From: an uncultured Oscillospiraceae bacterium | GTDB taxonomy: Bacteria > Bacillota > Clostridia > Oscillospirales > Oscillospiraceae | Length of the DNA stretch: 48,046 nt | Reading direction: 5' to 3' | Assembly: GCA_910578575.1 (NCBI GenBank) | Contig: CAJTQP010000012.1 | Coordinates: 1 to 48,046 of the forward strand | In this document: one piece after another, positions 1-9,286 of the stretch | Layout: the number at the start of each line of letters is the position of its first letter | Position numbering within the stretch: the stretch's first letter is position 1 | Made by a program: the position numbers and the translations under genes | The notes under the pieces: generated by a model | What the model was told of the DNA's origin: nothing | Database searches by the model: none | What the model saw: the letters and a program-made list of their open reading frames with translations, nothing else

Positions 1-132
1 ATTTCTCTTTCGCGGGGCGCTTTTTGGCCTCTGCGCTCCACCGGTTGTGTGTATGTGTTGAAAAGGCACTGTGTAGGACATAAGTTTATTATGCCTGCAT
101 GGTGTTTTCTTGCTTTCTCCGAAGTCGAAGAC

Positions 133-159
133 GGGGCGGGGCTTCGCCACCCCCGCCCC
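133..159 (+). other. GC-rich hairpin upstream of small ORF
   Basis: Nine G/C pairs (GGGGCGGGG at 133-141 with CCCCGCCCC at 151-159) around a 9-nt loop, in the leader of the small ORF at 205. No T-run follows, so it is unlikely to be a simple terminator. The rest of 1-204 shows no convincing gene. Confidence 0.4.
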
Positions 160-204
160 TCGGCGGAGGAGCATACACACGACCCGATGGAAAGGAGTGC
201 CTCT

Positions 205-381
205 ATGGTCAAAGAAACCAGCGTGAGGGCCCAACGAAACCACTACCGTCTCTCACCCATGACGCCGGAGAAGCGGGCCTACCTGGACCGGGAAGCCTAT
301 ATGGACCAAATCACACGGCCCGACCGCTTCCCCCAACAAGTGCTTCGATTGGTTACCATCCCGCCCTTGCGCATCCCATGA
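205..381 (+). CDS. Small hypothetical protein (58 aa)
   Basis: I do not recognise this protein. The start is the ATG at 205 because AAAGGAG lies about 8 nt upstream; the reading frame is open further up but has no ribosome site there. The product is basic and hydrophilic, rich in Arg, with a Tyr/Asp/Arg-rich middle, and has no signal peptide or membrane segment. A clear terminator hairpin begins six bases after the stop codon. It is probably a lone gene. Being short and unmatched, it could be a chance ORF; the ribosome site and terminator are the only arguments for it. Confidence 0.45.
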   Translation: MVKETSVRAQRNHYRLSPMTPEKRAYLDREAYMDQITRPDRFPQQVLRLVTIPPLRIP

Positions 382-386
382 AATCA

Positions 387-415
387 CCCCCGGACGTGAC
401 GTCCGGGGGTTTGTT
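387..415. terminator. Intrinsic terminator, probably bidirectional
   Basis: Perfect 10-bp stem (387-396 with 400-409, loop TGA) followed by TTTGTT. It lies between the ends of the convergent genes at 205-381 and 429-860. Confidence 0.75.
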
Positions 416-428
416 ATGGGAGAAGGGC

Positions 429-860
429 TCAAAAACGGCTCCCGCAATCCTCGCACATCCAAGCCTTCCCCGCGTCCCCTGCGGCCAAGACCCCAAGCAC
501 CAGCAGTTTTGCGGTGGTTTGGCCCTTGGAGATCCGAGACAGGTTTTTGGACCCGCAGATGGGGCAGCGGGGTGCCTGGGTGGCGGGGGTGGGTGCCTGG
601 GGCGGTGAGGTGATATCGCCCCCTTCTTGGAGGTAGTCCAGCACCGGGAAGCTGCAATGGGGGCAGACACCGCCGGGGAGGTTTTCCGGGTCCAGCACCG
701 TGCCGCAGATGGGGCAGCTGGGCACCGGTTCCGTCAGTGCCCCCTCCTCCCACGCCTCACATTCTTGCAGATAGTCCGCAATGGGAAACCCGCAGTTGGG
801 GCAGGCTTTCGCACGGTCAGAGACCTCCTTATCACATTCGGGACAGTGGATCAAAGCCAT
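429..860 (-). CDS. Triple zinc-ribbon protein
   Basis: A 143-aa protein made almost entirely of zinc-ribbon knuckles. The first starts at residue 6 (CPEC, then CPNCGFP), the second lies in the middle (CPICG, then CPHCSFP), and the third is C-terminal (CPICG, then CEDCG). The first two are each followed by a similar DYLQE segment, so they look like an internal duplication. Such proteins usually bind zinc and mediate protein or nucleic-acid contacts; no catalytic domain is visible. AAAGGAG sits at a good distance before the ATG at 860. The specific role is unknown. Confidence 0.8.
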   Translation of the reverse strand: MALIHCPECDKEVSDRAKACPNCGFPIADYLQECEAWEEGALTEPVPSCPICGTVLDPENLPGGVCPHCSFPVLDYLQEGGDITSPPQAPTPATQAPRCPICGSKNLSRISKGQTTAKLLVLGVLAAGDAGKAWMCEDCGSRF

Positions 861-1039
861 CAGAACACACTCCTTTCAGACGGATGCCAGCTCTCTTATG
901 AAATTTAGTATATCATAAAATCCGCCGTTCCACAAGAAGTGACAGGCCCCACGGGGAAGCCCTGGAAAATTCGTGACATTGGCCCCAAGCTGTGGTATCC
1001 TATCTCCAAGAGAATATTTCACAAGGAGGCAGTCCCACC

Positions 1040-1285
1040 ATGGAAAAATTTCCCCACGAGGATTTGGGCGACATCTTCTCCGCCGACGCCTTTGACCTGG
1101 CCGCGTTGGGCCTTATGAACGACCTAGGCGAAGAGGAGGCGGCGGGGCCAGAGGACGACGGCACCCCCCGCGTGGCCCCCGCCCACGACATGGACAGCCT
1201 GGACTTCTTCCTCTGGATGGAGGAGGAAGTGGACAAGGAACAGGCCCGCCGCCAGGCGGAGAAAGCGAAACAGGCAAAGCCATAA
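1040..1285 (+). CDS. Small acidic hypothetical protein (81 aa)
   Basis: Start chosen at ATG 1040 because AAGGAGG lies 10 nt upstream; the frame is open further upstream without a ribosome site. The product is strongly acidic with a Glu/Asp-rich centre and a short basic, Ala-rich C-terminal helix (residues about 62-81). There are no membrane segments or cysteines. It is followed directly by a terminator. It is not a family I know; it may be a small soluble regulator or a lineage-specific protein. Confidence 0.6.
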   Translation: MEKFPHEDLGDIFSADAFDLAALGLMNDLGEEEAAGPEDDGTPRVAPAHDMDSLDFFLWMEEEVDKEQARRQAEKAKQAKP

Positions 1286-1291
1286 GGAAAT

Positions 1292-1326
1292 GCCCTCCGG
1301 TGGGATGCACCCGCCGGAGGGCGTTT
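1292..1326 (+). terminator. Intrinsic terminator
   Basis: Thirteen-pair stem (1292-1304 with 1310-1322, one G-T pair, 5-nt loop), then GTTTGT. It ends the 1040-1285 gene and lies just before the 3' end of obg on the other strand. Confidence 0.75.
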
Positions 1327-1344
1327 GTGTCTGAACCCATAGGA

Positions 1345-2625
<1,281 letters not shown>

Positions 2626-2650
2626 AAGGCCCTCCTTTGTGGGACGCTGG

Positions 2651-2681
2651 AACGCCCCGAACGGGATCCGTTCGGGGCGTT
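2651..2681 (-). other. Hairpin between rpmA and obg
   Basis: Perfect 14-bp stem (2651-2664 with 2668-2681, loop GAT). On the coding strand only TT follows, so it is at best a weak terminator or a processing/attenuation site between rpmA and obg. Confidence 0.6.
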
Positions 2682-2692
2682 TTGGTTCTGGC

Positions 2693-2980
2693 TTATTCCG
2701 AAATGGCTTCCACGATGGAAACCTGCTTGCGGTCCTTGCCCAGCCGCTCAAACTTAACGCGGCCGCTCTTCAGGGCGAACAGGGTGTCGTCCTTGCCGAT
2801 GCCCACGTTGGTGCCGGGATGGATATGGGTGCCGCGCTGGCGGACCAGAATGTTACCGGCCAGCACGAACTGACCGTCGCCCCGCTTGACGCCCAGGCGC
2901 TGCGCCATAGAATCGCGGCCGTTCCGGGTGGAACCGACGCCCTTCTTATGTGCGAAGAACTGAAGTCCGATATGAAGCAT
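2693..2980 (-). CDS. rpmA: 50S ribosomal protein L27 with cleavable N-terminus
   Basis: L27 sits near the peptidyl-transferase centre. The 95-aa sequence is standard from AHKKG onward. Before that is a nine-residue leader ending in FF; the FFAHKKG junction is the known cleavage site of the protease Prp in Firmicutes, which frees the N-terminus that reaches the P site. The prp gene lies immediately upstream. The ribosome site GGAGGT overlaps the end of prp, so the two are translationally linked. Confidence 0.97.
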   Translation of the reverse strand: MLHIGLQFFAHKKGVGSTRNGRDSMAQRLGVKRGDGQFVLAGNILVRQRGTHIHPGTNVGIGKDDTLFALKSGRVKFERLGKDRKQVSIVEAISE

Positions 2981-2982
2981 AG

Positions 2983-3312
2983 TTACACCTCCATGACGAT
3001 GATGTGTTGGGGATATTCCTCCTGGAGCTGAACGAAGTAGACCATCAGGGCGGCGAGCAAGGTTTGGCACACCGCGTCGGCCTCTCCCTCCAGCTTGCGG
3101 GGGAGCTTGATGGTAATGGATGCGTCCTGTTCCTTGACCTTCACCGGGGCTTCCAGCCCCAGCACGTCGTTGATGGCGCACTCGGTGAGGCGCACGGCGC
3201 TGGTGATGGCGGCGCACAGGACATCCTCTCCCGCTTCGGCCAGGCCGCTGTGGCCCTTCACCTGGAAGGAGACCATGCGCCCGTCCTCAAGAGTGAAGGA
3301 AGCGGTAGTCAT
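2983..3312 (-). CDS. prp: Ribosomal-processing cysteine protease Prp
   Basis: 109-aa cysteine protease that removes the L27 leader. The invariant His and Cys are visible in GHSGLAEAGEDVLCA (H21 and C33), about a dozen residues apart as in the family. Its start overlaps the rplU stop by one base (TGATG), and its stop is two bases from the rpmA start. Enzyme and substrate are therefore encoded side by side in one transcript. Confidence 0.93.
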   Translation of the reverse strand: MTTASFTLEDGRMVSFQVKGHSGLAEAGEDVLCAAITSAVRLTECAINDVLGLEAPVKVKEQDASITIKLPRKLEGEADAVCQTLLAALMVYFVQLQEEYPQHIIVMEV

Positions 3313-3620
3313 CAGGCGTTGATCTTCTTGATCTCGACCTTGGTGTAGGGCTGACGGTGGCCCTGACGCAGACGGTAGCCCTTCTTGGGCTTATACTTGA
3401 AGATAACGACCTTCTTGCCCTTGCCATTCTTCACCACGGAAGCGTCCACGCTGGCGCCTTCCACCACGGGGGCACCGAACACGGGCTTGTCCCCCAGCAC
3501 GGCCAGGACCTTGTCGAATTTCACGCTGTCGCCGGCCTCGTTGGGCAGCTTTTCGATGAAGAGGGTGTCGCCCTCGGCCACCTTATACTGCTTCCCGCCG
3601 GTCTCGATGATTGCTGTCAT
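3312..3620 (-). CDS. rplU: 50S ribosomal protein L21
   Basis: 102 aa, normal length for bL21. It begins MTAIIETGGKQYKV and has the basic C-terminal GHRQPYTKVEI signature. First gene of the rplU-prp-rpmA-obg group, driven by a near-consensus promoter about 100 bp upstream. The leader of about 94 nt could hold the autoregulatory L21 leader known in Firmicutes; I did not confirm its fold. Confidence 0.97.
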   Translation of the reverse strand: MTAIIETGGKQYKVAEGDTLFIEKLPNEAGDSVKFDKVLAVLGDKPVFGAPVVEGASVDASVVKNGKGKKVVIFKYKPKKGYRLRQGHRQPYTKVEIKKINA

Positions 3621-3720
3621 GCTAATTGCACCTCTTTCCTTAAATACGGGCTCGCTGTCGGGGGCGAAGGGGGCAAATACGGCCCACTCACTTACATAAC
3701 CCAGTCAAAGCGGCTTTGAT

Positions 3721-3749
3721 AGTATAGCAAGAGGGTGGGGAAATGTCAA
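3721..3749 (-). promoter_or_regulatory. rplU operon promoter (sigma-A type)
   Basis: On the minus strand: TTGACA (3744-3749), 17-bp spacer, TATACT (3721-3726). Confidence 0.85.
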
Positions 3750-3779
3750 GGGGTTTTTGAAAAAAGGCAGGAAATATAT

Positions 3780-3823
3780 TGCAACTAAAAACAGTTGCAT
3801 ATTGAGGCGGACAGTAGTATTAT
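3780..3823 (+). promoter_or_regulatory. hicAB-type promoter with palindromic operator
   Basis: TTGCAT (3795-3800), 17-bp spacer, TATTAT (3818-3823). The -35 box lies in the right arm of the palindrome TGCAACT-N6-AGTTGCA (3780-3799), a plausible autoregulatory operator for the DNA-binding antitoxin encoded downstream. Confidence 0.65.
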
Positions 3824-3849
3824 ATTTTCTATAAGCGGAGGTATGCGCT

Positions 3850-4104
3850 ATGGGACAAAAAGAGAAACTTCTGAAGCGGCTAAAAACGCGGCCAAAGGAT
3901 TTTACCTTTGAGGAGGCGGAAACCCTGTTGCGATATTTTGCCTATCGCCGTTCTAACAAGGGGAAAACCAGCGGGTCCAGAGTCATGTTCCTTTCTCCGG
4001 AGCATCCACCCATTTTGCTACACAAGCCGCACCCGCGAAAGGAACTGTTGGACTATCAGGTGAAACAGTTAATGGAACTATTTGAGCAGGAGGGACTCCT
4101 ATGA
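3850..4104 (+). CDS. HicA-like toxin, type II TA (divergent)
   Basis: 84-aa small basic protein resembling HicA mRNA interferases. It has the N-terminal helix, an SNKGKTSGSRV strand region (residues 35-45) and a terminal helix after LLHKPHPRKEL. Canonical HicA has a catalytic His in a G-S-H context; here the motif reads GSRV, and His occurs only later (52, 58, 61). As I recall, this variant class is common in Clostridia, so it may be active with another residue, or inactive. A GCGGAGG ribosome site precedes the ATG. The gene overlaps the antitoxin by ATGA. Confidence 0.75.
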   Translation: MGQKEKLLKRLKTRPKDFTFEEAETLLRYFAYRRSNKGKTSGSRVMFLSPEHPPILLHKPHPRKELLDYQVKQLMELFEQEGLL

Positions 4105-4442
4105 GCAACACAATGGAATATAAGGGCTATCTTGGAAGTGTTGAGTTTTCTGAGCCGGATGCACTGCTGTTTGGAAAGGTGATGGGCGTGCGTGCGTTGA
4201 TCTCCTATGAAGGGGAGAGCGCCCGCGCCCTGGTGGAGGGCTTTCATGCTGCGGTGGATGAGTATTTGGAACTGTGTGCCGCAGAGGGGGTCGAACCAGA
4301 GCGGGCCTACAAGGGCAGCTTTAATGTCCGCATCTCCCCGGAGCTGCACAAGCAGGCGGCCCTCACGGCGATGGCCCAGCAAATGTCCTTGAACAGCTTT
4401 GTGGAACACTCGATCCAGGAGGCTGTTTTGGCGCGAAATTAG
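4101..4442 (+). CDS. HicB-like antitoxin
   Basis: 113 aa. The N-terminal part (YKGYLGSVEF, then LISYEGES) is the HicB fold. The C-terminal part from about residue 75 (NVRISPELHKQAALTAM to SLNSFVEHSI) is a ribbon-helix-helix-type DNA-binding segment as in HicB/Arc-like antitoxins. It overlaps the toxin gene by four bases (ATGA), so the two are co-translated. It is expected to neutralise the toxin and bind the palindrome at 3780-3799. Confidence 0.8.
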   Translation: MSNTMEYKGYLGSVEFSEPDALLFGKVMGVRALISYEGESARALVEGFHAAVDEYLELCAAEGVEPERAYKGSFNVRISPELHKQAALTAMAQQMSLNSFVEHSIQEAVLARN

Positions 4443-4563
4443 CAATCGAAAAAATAAAAAACCGAGAAACAGCTCGCCGCAACCAATAATTGCGGGAAAT
4501 GGAACGCGAATGTTCTTCCCTTTGTACGCCGTTTGTGTAAAATGGAAGAAAGGGGGGATGAAC

Positions 4564-5484
4564 ATGAGCTTGCAGGAAAAACTGGTGGCCCTGCGCAGGT
4601 CCCGAAAGTTGTCCCAGGATGAGGTAGCGGAACAGTTGAACGTCACCCGGCAGGCGATCTCCAGATGGGAATCGGGGAAATCTGTGCCGTCCACGGAGAA
4701 TTTGATTGCGATTGCGGGGTTATTCCAGGTGCCACTCCAATTCCTGGTGGAGCCGGGGCGATCCTTGGAAACGATAGCCGAATATGAGCCGGAGGGCCCC
4801 CAGGAAATGCCCCCCTCTGCCCGGAGCGGAAGGAGGCCGGGGGTCTCGGTACAAAACGTATTGAGCCTTTGCATCCTGCTCCTCCTGGCGTTTACGGCAG
4901 TTGGCGTTCACACGCTTCTGGACCGGGACAGCAGGGGTGGGGCAGTGATTATCCCGCCGGTGGACCGCCTGATGGGAGAGCCGGAGCCCGAATTTGGGAT
5001 CGAGCTGTTGCATGACGCGAACAGGGATCAGATCGGGCAGGAGTCAGAGGGGACCTTTGAACGCCAGCTTACAGAGGGATCTCCAGGCCCGGTCATTGCT
5101 TTCGTGGAAGGCAGTGCGCTTCTGCTTCCCAACTTGATCCAAGAGATGAGGATTGAAGGCAGGAAGACCCCGGAATTGATGGCCCCCAATGGGATCATGG
5201 GGATATTCACCAAGGACGATGGCAGTGGCTGGACCCTCCGCGCGGGAGAGACCCTGTATTGGGAGTTTGAAAAATATCCCTTCTCCGATGGCCGCGATCA
5301 AACGCTAGCCGTTGGACACATAAAAAAGGGAACACTGTGTCAATCGACCTCATACGAGAGCAAAGAAAAGGAACGCTATAGTATACAGGCCGATGAAGAT
5401 GGCGAGTATTATATTTATTTTATATGCTGTTCATCGGACAGGATTTCCCTGAAAGAGGGGGAAATCGGGATAAAGAAATCGTAG
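4564..5484 (+). CDS. Membrane-anchored XRE-family regulator
   Basis: 306 aa. Residues 5-60 form an XRE/Cro helix-turn-helix (LSQDEVAEQLNVTRQAISRWE). A polar linker leads to one transmembrane helix (about 96-117) and an extracytoplasmic domain of about 185 residues that I do not recognise. The architecture suggests a one-component sensor passing an outside signal to a DNA-binding head. I chose ATG 4564 because GGGGGG lies six bases upstream; ATG 4558 directly abuts it. A hairpin follows the stop codon. Its target is unknown. Confidence 0.8.
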   Translation: MSLQEKLVALRRSRKLSQDEVAEQLNVTRQAISRWESGKSVPSTENLIAIAGLFQVPLQFLVEPGRSLETIAEYEPEGPQEMPPSARSGRRPGVSVQNVLSLCILLLLAFTAVGVHTLLDRDSRGGAVIIPPVDRLMGEPEPEFGIELLHDANRDQIGQESEGTFERQLTEGSPGPVIAFVEGSALLLPNLIQEMRIEGRKTPELMAPNGIMGIFTKDDGSGWTLRAGETLYWEFEKYPFSDGRDQTLAVGHIKKGTLCQSTSYESKEKERYSIQADEDGEYYIYFICCSSDRISLKEGEIGIKKS

Positions 5485-5502
5485 CCGAAATAGAACAGGA
5501 TA

Positions 5503-5543
5503 CCCCAGGACGTTACGGTCGTTTGCCGCGAAGTCCTGGGGTT
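5503..5543. terminator. Terminator hairpin between convergent genes
   Basis: CCCCAGGAC (5503-5511) pairs with GTCCTGGGG (5533-5541) around a 21-nt loop, followed by TTATTT. It sits between the ends of the XRE gene and prmA. Confidence 0.6.
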
Positions 5544-5586
5544 ATTTGACATCAGGATACCAGCAAGTCAGGGGATCCTTTTTGGA

Positions 5587-6534
5587 TTACGCCAGAGTTG
5601 CCGCCAACGCCACCCAGCCGTTCTTCTCCAAGCGCCGCAAGATCCGCAGCCCGCTGCCCTCCAGTGCAGCGGCCACTTCATCCCCACGGGTGTCGATGAT
5701 GCCGGAGCACAGGAAGGTCCCACCCTGCGCCAGCAGTCTTGGCACCACCGGGGCCAGGGGGATGATCACGTCCGCCACAATGTTGGCTAGCACCAGGGGG
5801 GCCCGCACCTTTGCCAGCTCTTCCACCAGAGAGTCGTCATTAAGGACATTCCCCGCCAGGAAATGGCAGCGGTCCTTCCCCAGACCGTTAAGGGCGGCGT
5901 TCTCATAGGCCACATCCACCGCCTTGGGGTCGATGTCCACCCCGGTGGCGTGGCTGGCCCCCAGGGCCAGGGCGGCCACCGCCAGAATGCCGCTGCCGCA
6001 GCCTAGGTCCAGCACCGGCCGGCCGGGGACCACATAGTCCTCCACCCCCTCTAGGCACAGTTGCGTGGAGGCATGGGAGCCGGTGCCAAAGGTGAGGCCG
6101 GGGTTCATCAACAGCCGCACCCGCCCCTCCGGGGCCGGGGAGGTATCCCGCTCCCACTCCGGGACAATGTACAGCCGCTGCCCGATGGTCAGGGGCCGGT
6201 AGTATTTCTGCCAGCTATGGGCCCAGTCGTACTCCCGCAGGCGCACGGAGGTGTAAGGCCGGTCCAGCCCCGCCAGGTATTGGGTGAGCTGCTTCTGGCC
6301 GTCGGCGTCGTCGGTGACGTAAAACTTCACGCGGGAGACGCCCTTCATCTGTTCCAAGAGATCATCGTCCACATAGTCCCAATACTGCCGGTTTTCCTCC
6401 AGGAAGGCTTGAAACTCCCCCTCCTCCTCCGTCACCAGGCCGGGAACGCCGTTGGCGATGAGCCGGGCGCAGATGTCGTCCAGCTCCTGGGCCTTGGCGT
6501 CCAGGATGATCTCCAGCCACATACTGTCTTGCAT
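5587..6534 (-). CDS. prmA: Ribosomal protein L11 methyltransferase PrmA
   Basis: SAM-dependent enzyme that methylates L11 lysines and the N-terminus. The 315-aa length is typical. The N-terminal substrate-binding region runs to about residue 130. The Rossmann domain shows VLDLGCGSGILA (motif I), GVDIDPKAV (motif II) and LANIVADVI (the N-containing active-site motif). AGGAGG lies about 7 nt before the ATG at 6534. It is downstream of the thiolase on the same strand but separated by a strong terminator. Confidence 0.95.
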   Translation of the reverse strand: MQDSMWLEIILDAKAQELDDICARLIANGVPGLVTEEEGEFQAFLEENRQYWDYVDDDLLEQMKGVSRVKFYVTDDADGQKQLTQYLAGLDRPYTSVRLREYDWAHSWQKYYRPLTIGQRLYIVPEWERDTSPAPEGRVRLLMNPGLTFGTGSHASTQLCLEGVEDYVVPGRPVLDLGCGSGILAVAALALGASHATGVDIDPKAVDVAYENAALNGLGKDRCHFLAGNVLNDDSLVEELAKVRAPLVLANIVADVIIPLAPVVPRLLAQGGTFLCSGIIDTRGDEVAAALEGSGLRILRRLEKNGWVALAATLA

Positions 6535-6568
6535 GGTGTGTCCTCCTAAATCAATCTCTTTAGAAAAA

Positions 6569-6598
6569 GCCCCCGGCGCTGCGTGAGCGCCGGGGGGC
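6569..6598 (-). terminator. Thiolase terminator
   Basis: Twelve-pair GC-rich stem (6569-6580 with 6586-6598, one extra G), 5-nt loop. On the minus strand it is followed by TTTTTCT, so it ends the thiolase transcript before prmA. Confidence 0.85.
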
Positions 6599-6618
6599 TT
6601 GCGATTCTTGCAAAAACC

Positions 6619-7851
6619 TTAGAAACCGCAGTCGCGGGTCCAGACGGAAGCCATAGCGGGGCCGCCGCCTACGCACATGGAGGTGCCGCCGATGGTGGTG
6701 CCCTGGCGCTCCATCTCGTAGAGCATGGTCACCAGGATACGCATACCGGTGCAGCCGATGGGGTGGCCCAGGGAGATGCCGGAGCCGTTGACGTTGGTGC
6801 GCTCCAGGTCCACGGTCCAACCCTCGTTCTCCTTCAGCTTGCGGCCAGCGCCCAGGAACTGAGCGGCAAAGGCCTCGTTGATCTCCCAGTACTCCACGTC
6901 GGAGAAGGTCATGCCGGCGCCCTTCAGGCACTTGGGGATGGCATACGCCGGGCCGATGCCCATGTACTTGGGCTCCACGCCGGCGGAGCAGCTGTTGATG
7001 TACTTGGCCATGGGCTTCAGGCCCAGCTCCTTGGCCTTCTCCACGGACATGATGATGGCAGCGGCAGCGGCGTCGTTGATGCCGGAGGCGTTGGCGGCGG
7101 TGGTGACACCGTCGGGGGTGAACACGGCCTTCATCTTGGAGATGGTATCATAGCTGCAGTTGCGGATGGGATGCTCGTCGGTGTCCAGAACGATGTCGCC
7201 CTTCTTCTTGTTGTGGACCACGATGGGCACGATCTCGTCCTTGAACTTCCCGCCGTCGATGGCGGCGCAGGCGCGGTTGTGGCTGATGACGGCCAGCTCG
7301 TCGCACTCCTGACGGGTGACGTTGCACAGCTTTGCCACGTTGTCTGCGGTGACGCCCATGTGGCCGGGGACCAGGGAGTCATACAGGGCGTCGTGGATCA
7401 GGCTGTCCATGAGCTCAGCACCGCCGCCGGTGGGGATGCCGCCCATGCGGTAGCCCATACGGGCCTTGGGGAGCATGAAGGGTGCCTGGGTCATGTTCTC
7501 CACGCCGATGACCAGGCCGATGTCGGTCTTGCCCAGGATCACGTTCTGGCAGGCGATTTCCATGGCGCGCAGGCCGGAAGCGCAGTTCTGGTTCACGGTG
7601 ACGGCGCCGCTCTCGATGGGCAGGCCGATGCGCATGGACACCTGGCGGGCAGGCAGGGAGCCCTGCATTCCAGGATAGCACTCGCCCATGACGCACTCGT
7701 CGATCATGTTGATGTCAATGCCGGCGCGCTTGATGGCTTCCTTACCGACGGTGATGGCCAGCTCTCTGGCGGAAACGTCCTTAAACTGACCCTGGAACTT
7801 ACCGATTGCAGTACGGCAAGCGCTGACAATGACTACCTCTCTCGTTTGCAT
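6619..7851 (-). CDS. Acetyl-CoA C-acyltransferase (thiolase)
   Basis: Condenses two acetyl-CoA to acetoacetyl-CoA (or the reverse), the entry to butyrate formation in these anaerobes. The 410-aa product has the nucleophile C90 in NQNCASG, the EINEAFA motif, H363 in GHPIGCTG and C393 in MCVGGG. The last motif has P where QG is usual (GGGPAMA), a minor departure. AGGAGGT precedes the ATG at 7851. It has its own promoter and terminator and is divergent from a LuxR-type regulator. A 3-ketoacyl-CoA thiolase with longer substrates cannot be excluded. Confidence 0.92.
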   Translation of the reverse strand: MQTREVVIVSACRTAIGKFQGQFKDVSARELAITVGKEAIKRAGIDINMIDECVMGECYPGMQGSLPARQVSMRIGLPIESGAVTVNQNCASGLRAMEIACQNVILGKTDIGLVIGVENMTQAPFMLPKARMGYRMGGIPTGGGAELMDSLIHDALYDSLVPGHMGVTADNVAKLCNVTRQECDELAVISHNRACAAIDGGKFKDEIVPIVVHNKKKGDIVLDTDEHPIRNCSYDTISKMKAVFTPDGVTTAANASGINDAAAAAIIMSVEKAKELGLKPMAKYINSCSAGVEPKYMGIGPAYAIPKCLKGAGMTFSDVEYWEINEAFAAQFLGAGRKLKENEGWTVDLERTNVNGSGISLGHPIGCTGMRILVTMLYEMERQGTTIGGTSMCVGGGPAMASVWTRDCGF

Positions 7852-7925
7852 GATGAGATAACCTCCTAATACTTTATTTGTTCATTTTGTACCAAAATGG
7901 ACTGATTCAATTCGTGGGTGCTTAT

Positions 7926-7953
7926 ATTATACATCAAAACCCATGCCTGTCAA
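7926..7953 (-). promoter_or_regulatory. Thiolase promoter
   Basis: On the minus strand: TTGACA (7948-7953), 16-bp spacer, TATAAT (7926-7931). Both hexamers are perfect consensus, implying high expression. Confidence 0.85.
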
Positions 7954-8007
7954 GGGAGGGAAGGGAATTGTTCGGAAAATTCGCTGGTATTTTTGGAGGG
8001 GAAACCC

Positions 8008-8036
8008 TTGTATTTATCATACAAACTATGTATAAT
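8008..8036 (+). promoter_or_regulatory. LuxR-gene promoter with overlapping palindrome
   Basis: TTGTAT (8008-8013), 17-bp spacer, TATAAT (8031-8036). TTGTAT-N5-ATACAA (8008-8024) is a perfect inverted repeat covering the -35 box and is a candidate operator, perhaps for autoregulation. Confidence 0.75.
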
Positions 8037-8104
8037 GGGGGAAAAGATGTCCACATAGCCAGGTTTTTCTCGCCTGCTTATCCTACAGAAATGAGAGTAC
8101 ATGT

Positions 8105-9277
8105 ATGCCCAAACTTCCCGAACAGTATTTCGACGCCACCCTGGGCTTCTCCCTGGAGCTGGCCAGAGACAGCGAAAACTTTCCCAAAAAGGTCCTTTCC
8201 CTGCTGGACAAGCACTTTGGCTTCCGCCGCAGCATCTTCTTCCCCTGTAGCCGGGTGGTCTTCGCCGGGGGCCAGACCCGCCGGGCCGGGGGGCTGAGCA
8301 ACTATGTCACCTATGGCATCCGCTACGGCCTGATGTACGATTATAAAGAGCGCCTCCACCGGGAGGATGCCTTTCGCTACGCCCGCCTGCCCACCCAGCT
8401 CCAGGGACAACGGGTGATCTGCACCGAGGACTTGCCCACCCAGGCGGAGTTCCGCCGCAGCTCCTTCGGGGAGCAGTTGGCGGCGGAGGACATGGCCCAC
8501 CAGGCGGTGTTATATTTCTATGCCAACGAGCAGATCATCGGCTCCCTGGGCCTCTTCCGCTCCCAGGAAGAGGGCCCCTTTTCCCAGGTGCGCAGCTTGC
8601 TGGAGTACCTGGCCGAGCTCATCGAGGCCAATTACCAGAGCTACCTGCGCCACAGCGGTGAGGCCCGCTTCCACGACAGCTTTACCCTCTTTTACCAGGA
8701 TATCAAATTGGGGGCGGTGATCCTCAACCAGGACATGACCGTCCTCCAGGCCAACAACGCCGCCAAGGAGATCAGCCAGATCTTCTGGGAGCAGTACCGC
8801 CACACCCAGGGCCACTTCCTGCGCAGCAACTACCAGGGGGACGCCCAGTTCCGGGAGGTCCAGACCATGATCAACGAGGTCAGCGACCGCCTGAGTACCC
8901 AGGGGGGCAGCAGCCAGACCATCACCTCCCTGGCGGGAGATATCACCTTTTACCACACCTCCTTCCTCTCCACCAGCTCCGCCGGCCTCATCCAGACCTG
9001 GCACCTGATGCTCATCACCTGCCAGACCAAGCAGCTCCCCAAGAGCCGCAACCACCCCTACAACGCCCTCACCCAGCAGGAGCGGCGCATCGTCTACTAC
9101 CTGGCGTCGGGGATGAAAAACGAGCAGATCGCCGAGGAGCTCCATATCAGCATCTACACCGTGCGCACCCACATCGCCAACATCTATAAAAAGTTCGAGG
9201 TCAACAACAAGGTGGACCTGCTCATGCGCCTACAGCCCATCCTCAAGGAGCAGGAGGCAGGCCGGCACGACAGCTAG
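8105..9277 (+). CDS. LuxR-type transcriptional regulator
   Basis: 390 aa. The C-terminal segment (about 321-378) is a LuxR/GerE helix-turn-helix: LTQQERRIVYYLASGMKNEQ, then the recognition helix in ISIYTVRTHIANIY. The first 270 residues look like GAF- or PAS-like sensory folds but carry no motif I can name, and there is no receiver domain, so it probably binds a ligand directly. The start at 8105 has only a weak ribosome site. It is divergent from the thiolase gene, so it may regulate acetyl-CoA flux; that is inference. The gene at 9287 follows after 9 bases. Confidence 0.85.
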   Translation: MPKLPEQYFDATLGFSLELARDSENFPKKVLSLLDKHFGFRRSIFFPCSRVVFAGGQTRRAGGLSNYVTYGIRYGLMYDYKERLHREDAFRYARLPTQLQGQRVICTEDLPTQAEFRRSSFGEQLAAEDMAHQAVLYFYANEQIIGSLGLFRSQEEGPFSQVRSLLEYLAELIEANYQSYLRHSGEARFHDSFTLFYQDIKLGAVILNQDMTVLQANNAAKEISQIFWEQYRHTQGHFLRSNYQGDAQFREVQTMINEVSDRLSTQGGSSQTITSLAGDITFYHTSFLSTSSAGLIQTWHLMLITCQTKQLPKSRNHPYNALTQQERRIVYYLASGMKNEQIAEELHISIYTVRTHIANIYKKFEVNNKVDLLMRLQPILKEQEAGRHDS

Positions 9278-9286
9278 GAGGCCAGT

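Noticed and set aside
4502..4515. GAAC-N6-GTTC palindrome before the membrane XRE gene, resembling an SOS (LexA/DinR) box
   Set aside because: The Gram-positive SOS box has four bases between the half-sites (GAAC-N4-GTTC); here there are six, so it is not a match. It could still be an operator for another protein.
6583..7869. Long plus-strand ORF of about 428 codons opposite the thiolase
   Set aside because: Ala/Gly/His/Asp-rich translation with no fold; it is the antisense shadow of the GC-rich thiolase gene, which has all its catalytic motifs.
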